From positions 62,001 through 126,000 of the forward strand of contig NZ_AKJW01000083.1 of NCBI RefSeq assembly GCF_000282135.1: a stretch of DNA of 64,000 nt, read 5' to 3'. The position numbers and the translations under genes were made by a program. How positions within the stretch are numbered: the first letter of the stretch is position 1; each line of letters starts with the position of its first letter. Positions 1-6,267 of this stretch are shown piece after piece. The notes under the pieces are model-generated. The model searched no databases, had not been told where the DNA came from, and saw only the letters and a program-made list of their open reading frames with translations. Source of the stretch: Herbaspirillum sp. CF444. Its GTDB lineage: Bacteria; Pseudomonadota; Gammaproteobacteria; Burkholderiales; Burkholderiaceae_D.

Positions 1-1
1 G

Positions 2-721
2 AAATCATTCCTCACAGCGCTGGTGCTGCTTTTGCCTGCCATCGGGTTTTCGGCGCTTGCACAAACGGCAACTCCCGATCCATCCAATGCGCCGCCACGG
101 CAGAATCTGAGCGCCTTGCAACAAATCGCCGAACAGTTCATCAAGGTCCAGACCACCGGTTTGTCCGGCACGGTGAATGCGACGGTCGAACCGGTCGACA
201 GCCGCCTGAGCCTGGCCGCCTGCCCATCGCCCCAGGCATTTCTGCCCAACGGCGGGCGCCTGTGGGGCAAAACCACCATCGGCATCAAGTGCACCGCCCC
301 CTCCCCCTGGACGATTTACGTGCGCGCCACCGTGCAGGTCGTTGCCGAATATATTGTCACCGCCACACCTCTGGCGCAAGGCCAGACCATCGGCCCGAAC
401 GACATTACCAAGATCAAAGGCGACCTGTCGAATTTGCCAAGCGGCATTATTACCGACGCAGCACAAGCCATCGGTCGCACTGCCAGCATCTCTCTGGCCG
501 CCGGCGCACCATTGCGCCAGGATATTTTGCGCGCCAATCGTGTCGTACAGCAAGGACAGTCGGTTCGCATCGTTTCCGTCGGCCCGGGATTCCAGATTGC
601 CACCGAGGGCCGCGCCCTGAACAACGCCAGCGAAGGCCAGATTGCGCAAGCCCGCACGCCGGCCGGACAGGTGGTCAGCGGCGTTGCCAGGGCAGGCGGA
701 ATTATTGAAATCAATTACTGA
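2..721 (+). CDS. flgA: Flagellar P-ring assembly chaperone FlgA (5' end just outside the window)
   Basis: FlgA is a periplasmic protein that helps FlgI polymerise into the flagellar P ring around the rod. The reading frame is open from base 2 (AAA TCA TTC...) and base 1 is G, so an ATG that begins two bases before the window would give MKSFLTALV..., a normal signal peptide ending near SALAQ (about residue 22). I therefore treat the gene as cut by one codon, not as starting at the GTG at 23. The mature part has a conserved Cys pair region (AACPSP and IKCTAP) and a C-terminal SAF/beta-clip region (LAQGQTIGPNDI, then AAGAPLRQDIL, VVQQGQSVRIV) typical of FlgA. Length, about 240 aa, is normal. It is followed by flgM and flgN on the same strand, the usual flgAMN order. 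Family identity is secure; the exact start is inferred. Confidence 0.93.
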   Translation, partial: KSFLTALVLLLPAIGFSALAQTATPDPSNAPPRQNLSALQQIAEQFIKVQTTGLSGTVNATVEPVDSRLSLAACPSPQAFLPNGGRLWGKTTIGIKCTAPSPWTIYVRATVQVVAEYIVTATPLAQGQTIGPNDITKIKGDLSNLPSGIITDAAQAIGRTASISLAAGAPLRQDILRANRVVQQGQSVRIVSVGPGFQIATEGRALNNASEGQIAQARTPAGQVVSGVARAGGIIEINY

Positions 722-740
722 CGGGAAACAAATTCCCGTC
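720..740 (+). other. Hairpin at the flgA stop codon
   Basis: GACGGGAA (720-727) and TTCCCGTC (733-740) form a perfect 8-bp stem with a 5-base loop directly after the flgA stop. No T-run follows, so it is not a standard intrinsic terminator. It lies just before the sigma-28 promoter of flgM and may limit read-through or protect the flgA mRNA end; this role is inferred. Confidence 0.4.
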
Positions 741-753
741 GGAGAAATAGTAT

Positions 754-780
754 TAAAGTTTACGGAAAAATCGCCGATAA
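754..780 (+). promoter_or_regulatory. Sigma-28 (FliA) promoter of flgM
   Basis: TAAAGTTT (754-761), exactly 11 bases, then GCCGATAA (773-780) match the enterobacterial FliA consensus TAAAGTTT-N11-GCCGATAA at all 16 positions. It lies 49 bp before the flgM start codon. This makes flgM, which encodes the anti-sigma factor of FliA, a class 3 gene under FliA control. The fliA gene itself is at 3255-3989 in this window. Confidence 0.93.
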
Positions 781-829
781 TCTATGCAACAGGCGGGCCT
801 GAGAGCCCTCACCACACAAGGATGATGCC

Positions 830-1141
830 GTGAACGTTAATGACGCCCTTAAAACTGGCTCAGGCTTACCGGAGGTAGCGCAGCCCCAGCCGCGCACTCC
901 CGGTACGACCGGTGCCAAGACGGATGCAGCAAGCGCTGACTCCGCCAATGTACAGCTGTCGGCTCAGTACCAGTCTCTTGGCACCAAGGCGGCCGGCCCA
1001 AGCGGCAGTTTCGACGCAAAGAAAGTCGCAGAGATCAAAGCAGCAATTGCCAACGGCACCTTCCAGGTTGACCCGGAAAAGGTTGCCAGCGGACTGTTGG
1101 ACACCGTTAAAAATCTGATCAGCACACGCAGCAAAGCTTAA
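830..1141 (+). CDS. flgM: Anti-sigma-28 factor FlgM
   Basis: FlgM binds FliA in the cytoplasm until the hook-basal body is complete, then is exported and frees FliA. The product is 103 aa, the usual size. It begins with the family motif NVNDALKTGSGLPEV, has a flexible Ala/Ser/Thr-rich middle and VQLSAQYQSL near residue 42, and ends with the helical FliA-binding part (DAKKVAEIKAAIANGTF...DPEKVASGLLDTVKNLI). The start is GTG at 830: an ATG at 825 is out of frame and closes at once, and AAGG sits at the right distance upstream. The perfect sigma-28 promoter at 754-780 drives it, giving the classical FliA-FlgM feedback. flgN follows 4 bp downstream. Confidence 0.95.
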   Translation: MNVNDALKTGSGLPEVAQPQPRTPGTTGAKTDAASADSANVQLSAQYQSLGTKAAGPSGSFDAKKVAEIKAAIANGTFQVDPEKVASGLLDTVKNLISTRSKA

Positions 1142-1145
1142 CGCA

Positions 1146-1625
1146 ATGACAAGTACGACTTCGCAATTGCCCTCGCACTACCTTGCCGAAGAAAAGCAGG
1201 TAACGTCACGCCTGGTTGCAACACTGCAACAAGAGCAAGCTTTGCTCAGCGGCAACGGCGATGCGGATGAAATTCCGAACGTAATCAACGAAAAAGCACA
1301 GATCATTGCCGAAATGGCAAGACTGGCGGATCAACGCTACAGACTGTTATCGGCCGTCAGCTTCCCTGCCAGCGAAAATGGCATGCAAAGCTGGCTCGAT
1401 CAGCACGGCGCGGAAGCTGATAAAACACTCTGGAATGAACTGTTCGAGTTGGCTCAGTCAGCCCGGGAATTGAACCGCGTCAATGGCACCTTGGTCGGCC
1501 GTCAAATGGCAATCAATCAAAACGCACTGAAGATTCTGCAAGGCGGCACCAGTAGCGGCTCATTCTATGGCCCGGATGGCTCGGCCAGCGTACGCACGAC
1601 CGGACGCCCACTTGGCATAGGTTGA
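1146..1625 (+). CDS. flgN: Flagellar export chaperone FlgN
   Basis: FlgN is the cytoplasmic chaperone for the hook-filament junction proteins FlgK and FlgL and delivers them to the flagellar export gate. The 159-aa product is almost entirely helical. It carries the FlgN-family features HYLAEEKQVTSRLVATLQQEQALL near the N terminus and an N-rich middle (NVINEKAQIIAEM), and its C-terminal third, NRVNGTLVGRQMAINQNALKIL, is the segment expected to bind substrate. The tail after about residue 135 is Gly/Ser-rich and probably disordered. It starts 4 bp after the flgM stop and is surely co-transcribed with it. A strong intrinsic terminator follows at 1649-1675. Confidence 0.92.
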   Translation: MTSTTSQLPSHYLAEEKQVTSRLVATLQQEQALLSGNGDADEIPNVINEKAQIIAEMARLADQRYRLLSAVSFPASENGMQSWLDQHGAEADKTLWNELFELAQSARELNRVNGTLVGRQMAINQNALKILQGGTSSGSFYGPDGSASVRTTGRPLGIG

Positions 1626-1648
1626 TCCGAAGCCGGGCAGAACGAACA

Positions 1649-1675
1649 AAAAAGACCGCAGCTGCGGTCTTTTTT
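1649..1675. terminator. Bidirectional terminator between flgN and motD
   Basis: AGACCGCA/TGCGGTCT is a perfect stem (1653-1670, around GC) flanked by A-runs on the left and T-runs on the right. It can therefore stop both flgN transcripts (plus) and the motD operon transcript (minus) in this convergent arrangement. Confidence 0.92.
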
Positions 1676-1716
1676 ATGCTCGTCGCCTTTCACCCTCCAG
1701 GATCAATCAATGAGAG

Positions 1717-2517
1717 CTAAGGTTGGGTTTTCGGCACGCGCTCGGTGATCGGCACCTCGGTCGCCTGTTCGGTCAGGCGCGATAGAATCATGACATCCAC
1801 ACGCCGATTGCGCAGACGCCCTTCGGCCGTGTCGTTCGACGACACCGGCTGATTCGAGCCATGCCCCACCGCCGTCAAGCGCATCTCGGCAATGCCCTGA
1901 TTGCCAAACAGGCGCGCGACGGTACTGGCCCGCACTGCCGATAATTCCCAATTCGAAGGAAACACCGCCGTACTGATCTGCGTGTTGTCGGTATGACCTT
2001 CAATCTGGATGGCATGATCGTCGTTCTTGAGCACCCTTGCGATGGCGATCAGCGTCTCTTCCGATTCCTTGCCGACCTTGGCGTCGCCCGGTGCAAACAA
2101 GACATTGGCATTGATTTCCACGTTAACGCCGACACTGGTCTGCGTCACCCGCACTTTTCCTTCCCGCACCAGCGGCGCCAGTACTTGCATGATGTCGCGC
2201 GCCATGTCGGTCATGCGCTCTTTTTCCCGTCGCAGGGCCTCATTGTTGCGCGTTTTTTGCAAAGGAGGAATCTTAGGCGTGGCGGCTTGCTGCGCGCCTT
2301 GGCCACCGGCCTGCACGATCACCGGCGCGGTCGATACCGGCTCTTTGCCGAAGGCGTTGATGAGGGAATCGGCGAGGATCTTGTACTTGCCCTCGTTGAC
2401 CTGGGAGATCGCGTACATCACCACGAAAAAGGCGAACAACAGCGTAATGAAGTCGGCATAGGAAACCAGCCAGCGCTCATGATTCTCGTGTTCTTCCTCA
2501 TGTTTTTTGCGCGCCAT
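1717..2517 (-). CDS. motD: Flagellar stator protein MotD (MotB family)
   Basis: MotB-type half of a proton-driven stator, anchoring the MotC channel to peptidoglycan. Its single membrane helix, about residues 17-40, contains SYADFITLLFAFF with the proton-carrying Asp at residue 22. After a linker and plug region comes an OmpA-like peptidoglycan-binding domain (about 130-255) with the signature IEGHTDN (172-178) and the NWELSAVRA...RLRNRRVDVMI pattern. The length, 266 aa, and the short acidic/basic N terminus fit MotD of the Pseudomonas MotCD pair better than MotB, which is usually longer. It follows motC by 9 bp and is the last gene of the flh-fliA-motCD run. An assignment to MotB proper is possible but less likely given the synteny. 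Confidence 0.85.
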   Translation of the reverse strand: MARKKHEEEHENHERWLVSYADFITLLFAFFVVMYAISQVNEGKYKILADSLINAFGKEPVSTAPVIVQAGGQGAQQAATPKIPPLQKTRNNEALRREKERMTDMARDIMQVLAPLVREGKVRVTQTSVGVNVEINANVLFAPGDAKVGKESEETLIAIARVLKNDDHAIQIEGHTDNTQISTAVFPSNWELSAVRASTVARLFGNQGIAEMRLTAVGHGSNQPVSSNDTAEGRLRNRRVDVMILSRLTEQATEVPITERVPKTQP

Positions 2518-2526
2518 GATCGCCGC

Positions 2527-3273
2527 CTATGCGTTCCCGAAGTAGGATTCGGCCCGCTCCTGAATGACCCGCGGATTGTCGCCACTGGCGATGCCGCACA
2601 AGCTGTCGGCCACCATCTCTCGCTTGAGGACCTCGGCAGCCAACAGCTCTTTCAGTTTATTGCCAACGGGCAGGAAGAACAAATTGGCCAGGCCGACGCC
2701 GTAAATCGTGGCAACGAACGCCACGGCGATCCCTCCGCCCAGACGCGCCGGATCAGCCAGGTTTTCCATGACGTGGATCAACCCCAGCACGGCGCCGAGA
2801 ATACCGATGGTCGGCGAGTATCCGCCGGCGGCTTCCCATATCTTCAACGCCTGGCGCTGCTGCGTTTCGTAAGTGGAAATGTCGATCTCGAGAATCTCGA
2901 GCAGCTTGGCCGGCGTGATGCCGTCGATCAGCAGGCGCAGCCCTTTCCTGATGAAGGGATCGTCCGTGTCGTTCATGTGCTCTTCCAGGTGCAACAATCC
3001 CTCGCGGCGCGAGATGGTGCTCCAGAGCGAGATATCGTCGATCAGCTTGCGGTGATCGCGAACGGGAGGAGAAAACACCGCTCCGATCAATTTCACGCCG
3101 CGCACGAAGTTGTCGAGTCTGGTTTGCAGGAGAACCGCGCCGACCGTACCGGCAAAGACGATCAGAAATGCCGTCGGCTGCAAAATGGAACCAAGATGAC
3201 CGCCTTCCAACACCTGACCCAGGAAGATCCCTCCCAAGGCCAACACCAGACCGCCTACGCTACTCCAGTCCAC
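2527..3273 (-). CDS. motC: Flagellar stator protein MotC (MotA family)
   Basis: MotA-type channel subunit with four membrane helices (about 5-23, 34-52, 150-168, 178-200) and a large cytoplasmic loop between helices 2 and 3 that touches FliG. The loop has the conserved charged segment SRREGLLHLEEHMND...FIRKGLRLLIDG, and the pattern ETQQRQALKIWEAAGGYSPTIGILGAVLGLIHVM is diagnostic of the MotA/TolQ/ExbB family. The start is GTG at 3273, inside the end of fliA (19-bp overlap), with AGGGAG six bases upstream; no in-frame ATG is near. Length, 248 aa, is typical of MotC/PomA. It is translationally coupled to fliA and followed by motD. Confidence 0.87.
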   Translation of the reverse strand: MDWSSVGGLVLALGGIFLGQVLEGGHLGSILQPTAFLIVFAGTVGAVLLQTRLDNFVRGVKLIGAVFSPPVRDHRKLIDDISLWSTISRREGLLHLEEHMNDTDDPFIRKGLRLLIDGITPAKLLEILEIDISTYETQQRQALKIWEAAGGYSPTIGILGAVLGLIHVMENLADPARLGGGIAVAFVATIYGVGLANLFFLPVGNKLKELLAAEVLKREMVADSLCGIASGDNPRVIQERAESYFGNA

Positions 3274-3989
3274 GCTTGCTCCCTCAGGGTCGAGCGCATG
3301 CGGGCAATCGCCTGACTATGCAACTGGCATACGCGCGACTCGGACACGCCCATGACGGCGCCGATTTCTTTCAGGTTCATTTCCTGCTCGTAGTACAAGC
3401 CCATCAGGATTTTTTCGCGCTCCGGCAAGGCCCGGATCGAATCGATCACCGCTTCGCGGAACCCCCCGTTGATCAGGTTCTGCAGAGGGTCGTCGCTCTG
3501 GCTGGTCTGATAGCGATCCAGAAAATGCTCATGGCCGCCTTCGGCATCATGAAAATCTTCGTAATAGATCAGTTGATGGCCGCCGCATTCGGTCAGCATT
3601 TCCTGATATTCGTTCAGACTCATCTTGAGCTGTTTGGCGACTTCCGCTTCTTGCGGCGGCCGGCCCAGTTGCTGCATCAGGACGTGGATCGCATCCTCGA
3701 TCTTGCGCGTGCTCTGGCGAATGCTGCGCGGCAGCCAGTCGCTGCTGCGCAACTCGTCCAGCATGGCGCCGCGAATACGCTGCACGGCATAGGTTTCGAA
3801 CTGCGCGCCATGGGTTTCTTCATAGCGATTGATGGCATCAAGCAGCCCCATCATGCCTGCCTGAATCAAGTCGTCCACTTCCACGCTCGGCGGAAGCTTT
3901 GCCTTCATCTGATGCGCCAGCTTCTTTACCAGCGGCGCATGCAGCTGCAGCAAATCATTTTTGTCCGTCTTGCCATTGACGTTATACAT
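3255..3989 (-). CDS. fliA: Flagellar sigma factor FliA (sigma-28)
   Basis: Directs RNA polymerase to late flagellar and chemotaxis promoters such as the one at 754-780. At 244 aa it is full length. Region 2 (DDLIQAGMMGLLDAINRYE, then FETYAVQRIRGAMLDELRSSDW) carries the -10 contacts, region 3 follows (GRPPQEAEVAKQLKMSLNEY), and region 4 has the helix-turn-helix LKEIGAVMGVSESRVCQLHSQAI. It starts with ATG 6 bp after flhG and overlaps motC by 19 bp, so the flhF-flhG-fliA-motC-motD genes are probably one transcript. Its antagonist FlgM lies 2 kb away on the other strand. Confidence 0.95.
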   Translation of the reverse strand: MYNVNGKTDKNDLLQLHAPLVKKLAHQMKAKLPPSVEVDDLIQAGMMGLLDAINRYEETHGAQFETYAVQRIRGAMLDELRSSDWLPRSIRQSTRKIEDAIHVLMQQLGRPPQEAEVAKQLKMSLNEYQEMLTECGGHQLIYYEDFHDAEGGHEHFLDRYQTSQSDDPLQNLINGGFREAVIDSIRALPEREKILMGLYYEQEMNLKEIGAVMGVSESRVCQLHSQAIARMRSTLREQAWTGVA

Positions 3990-3995
3990 GACACG

Positions 3996-4835
3996 TCATA
4001 CTCCGAGACTTGCACCATCGGTTGCCATACCGTACGTGCCCTTGGTGAGATTGGATAGCGAGAACTGATTGGCCAAACGCTTGAACGCCATTGTTGCTCC
4101 GGTCAGGGGAAATGCCTCCAGCACGGTACGGCCCTGCCCCGAAGCACGGCGGATATGCTCGTCAGCCGGGATCGAACCCATGAAATTCAGTTGTGCCGCC
4201 AGATAACGATTGGCAGCCTGCGCCATATTGGCAAACACCATTTGCGCTTCCGCATCGGACCCGCCGGTGACCAGCAAATTGAAGGGGCGGCGCCCCAACC
4301 GGTCGCTCAGGCTCTTGATCAGAACGTAAGCCGCCTTGATGGAATTGGCGCTGGTCGACATATGCACGACGATTTCCCCCATCTCCATCGCCGGCACCGG
4401 CAGCACGTCGTCTTCGCTCAGTTCGCCATTGACGAGCGTGATGTCGGACTCTGCCGTCAGCGCATCGAAAATTTCCGCCAGACGCGACGCCTGCGGGTGC
4501 GTTGCAGCAGACACATTTTTACGCGACAGGCGCGCCAATGCAAAACCTTCCGGCACCAATCGTACTGCCTCGTCGAGATGGCGCTCCTGACGCGCGACGT
4601 CGAGCAGGCTCGCTACGGTAAGTCCGCCAAAACGAGACAAAATGCTCGATGGCGTCATGCAAGCGTCGACCAACAAGGCGTTGCAGTCATTCGCGGCGAG
4701 AGAAGCCGCCAGATTGATCAGCATCGCGCCTTTTTCGTCGTCGGGCAATACCGAGAAGAAACTGAACACGCGCGGCGTCGGACGCTCCAGCATCCGGCGC
4801 AGTCCTTCCGCTTGATCAACATCATAGCTAGCCAA
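3996..4835 (-). CDS. flhG: FlhG/FleN-like flagellar number regulator with a degenerate nucleotide-binding site
   Basis: By position (directly after flhF, before fliA) and fold this is the MinD-like ATPase FlhG/FleN, which antagonises FlhF and limits flagellar number. The product is 279 aa. The MinD fold is recognisable (ALLVDACMTPSS, residues 53-64; LLDVARQERHLDEAV; AANRYLAAQLNFMGSIPAD). The expected deviant Walker A (GKGGVGKT) is replaced by VLPDDEKG (29-36): only the second Lys, K35, survives and both Gly pairs and the Thr are gone. The switch II Asp appears as Asn (TLVNGELSED, N136). ATP binding or hydrolysis is therefore doubtful. The start is TTG with an unusually complete Shine-Dalgarno (4836-4846) lying inside the end of flhF; the next in-frame Met is residue 15. 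Confidence 0.8.
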   Translation of the reverse strand: MASYDVDQAEGLRRMLERPTPRVFSFFSVLPDDEKGAMLINLAASLAANDCNALLVDACMTPSSILSRFGGLTVASLLDVARQERHLDEAVRLVPEGFALARLSRKNVSAATHPQASRLAEIFDALTAESDITLVNGELSEDDVLPVPAMEMGEIVVHMSTSANSIKAAYVLIKSLSDRLGRRPFNLLVTGGSDAEAQMVFANMAQAANRYLAAQLNFMGSIPADEHIRRASGQGRTVLEAFPLTGATMAFKRLANQFSLSNLTKGTYGMATDGASLGV

Positions 4836-6267
4836 GGATCACCTCCCGCAGGCTCTTGTCATTCATGGCCGTTGCTGTCGGTCCGACAACAACGGGCAAC
4901 TCTGCATCCTGAAATTCGAACGGCGCAGTTTCTCGCTTCAGTTTAAAGGCTCGGTCGGCCAGATACAACTTGTTGGCGACATGCAAGTCTTCAGGAACGC
5001 GCTGACCGTTTGCCACGTAGTACAGATTCAGTTTTTGACGGATGACAACGTCGAGCACGTTGCCGATGGTCGCCGCTTCATCGAGTTTGGTAATGATGCA
5101 GCCGGCCAGGCCGTCAACGGAGTAGGCGCTCACGACTTCATTGAGCGTGCCGCCGGTCGCGGTTGCATTGAGGCAAAGCAGGCGCTTGATCTCGGTGCCT
5201 GCGCCGGACAGCATGGCCGCCTGTTCGGCGACCATCTGATCGCGCTGGCCCATGCCTGCCGTATCGATTAGGACAGTATGTTTGCCGCGCAGTTCGTCCA
5301 GCGCGATACGCAAATCGGCTTCGTCTTTCACCGAGTGCACCATGACGCCCAGAATCTTGCCGTAAATGCGCAGTTGTTCGTAGCCGCCGATACGGTAGCC
5401 GTCGGTCGTAATCAAGGCCAGCTTGCCCGGACCGTGACGCATTACGCAACGCGCCGCCAGCTTGGCCGTCGTGGTCGTTTTGCCAACACCGGTCGGACCG
5501 ACCAGTGCATAGACGCCGCCCTCTTCCAGCAATTCGTTTTCATTGGCCATGGTCATCAGATTCTTGGCCAGTACCGACTTCACCCAGAACATTGCATCCT
5601 GCGACTTCGGATTTTGCGGCAGGTTTTCGGTGATCAGACGCGACAGGCTGGCGCTGAAACCGGCTGCCAGCATTTCACGCATGATCGCCGCCTTGGCCGG
5701 CTCGCGCTTTTGCGTGCCGCCCCAGGAGATTTCAGCCAGTTGCGTTTCGAGCACGCCGCGCATGGAACGAATTTCCGTCATCACGTCGGACAGAATTTCA
5801 TCGTAATCCTTGCCGTCGAATTCGGCCATGACGGGCGACTGCTTGGGACGCTGTGCAGACGGCGACGATGATGCAGGACGTTGCTGCGCAACGGTTTCTT
5901 GCTGTTCCTTGGCGCTGGCGCGCGCAGCATTGCGGGTGCGCCATACGCGCGCTTCAGCCTGCGCGGCGCTGTGCTCGATGGCGCTCGACTCGACGCGAAG
6001 TCCTTGAGGTTGTTCGGGGCGACGCGGCACGGCCGCCTGCGGCTGCGGCGGCTGCGCGGGAGGTCGTCGCACAGCCGGGCGCGGCATCGCGTCCTTGGCC
6101 ATGGCCGGCACCACCAGCGAAGACATGTCTTCGTTTGCCATCGCCAGAATCTCGACACCGTCTTCGATATTGCGATTGGAGAGGATGACCGCATCGGGAC
6201 CAAGCGCTTCCCGAACCTGGCGCCATGCATCGCGCGACGAACCTGCAATAAATTTTTTAACGTTCAT
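4828..6267 (-). CDS. flhF: Flagellar SRP-like GTPase FlhF
   Basis: FlhF marks the site of flagellar assembly, recruiting FliF and so setting polar placement. The 479-aa protein has a B domain (1-50, MNVKKFIAGSSRDAWRQVREALGPDAVILSN), a long Pro/Gln/Ala-rich disordered linker (about 60-150), the helical N domain (about 155-245) and the SRP-type G domain. The Walker A GPTGVGKT is at 257-264, and DTAGMGQRD (G3) and TKLDEA (G4) follow. The N-terminal linker is long and low in complexity but not unusual for the family. The start overlaps the flhA stop by 4 bp (ATGA), and its stop overlaps flhG by 8 bp. It is in the middle of the flhB-flhA-flhF-flhG chain. Confidence 0.95.
   Translation of the reverse strand: MNVKKFIAGSSRDAWRQVREALGPDAVILSNRNIEDGVEILAMANEDMSSLVVPAMAKDAMPRPAVRRPPAQPPQPQAAVPRRPEQPQGLRVESSAIEHSAAQAEARVWRTRNAARASAKEQQETVAQQRPASSSPSAQRPKQSPVMAEFDGKDYDEILSDVMTEIRSMRGVLETQLAEISWGGTQKREPAKAAIMREMLAAGFSASLSRLITENLPQNPKSQDAMFWVKSVLAKNLMTMANENELLEEGGVYALVGPTGVGKTTTTAKLAARCVMRHGPGKLALITTDGYRIGGYEQLRIYGKILGVMVHSVKDEADLRIALDELRGKHTVLIDTAGMGQRDQMVAEQAAMLSGAGTEIKRLLCLNATATGGTLNEVVSAYSVDGLAGCIITKLDEAATIGNVLDVVIRQKLNLYYVANGQRVPEDLHVANKLYLADRAFKLKRETAPFEFQDAELPVVVGPTATAMNDKSLREVILG
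4836..4846 (-). promoter_or_regulatory. Extended ribosome binding site for the TTG start of flhG
   Basis: On the minus strand GGAGGTGATCC sits directly before the TTG at 4835. All 11 bases are complementary to the conserved 3' end of 16S rRNA (GGATCACCTCC), and the GGAGG core is 6 bases from the start. It is embedded in the last sense codons of flhF. It decides the TTG start and probably compensates for the weak initiation codon. Confidence 0.8.

Noticed and set aside
1993-3315. 440-codon plus-strand frame across motD/motC
   Set aside because: Antisense to two certain stator genes; His/Arg/Gln-rich shadow translation without a family signature.
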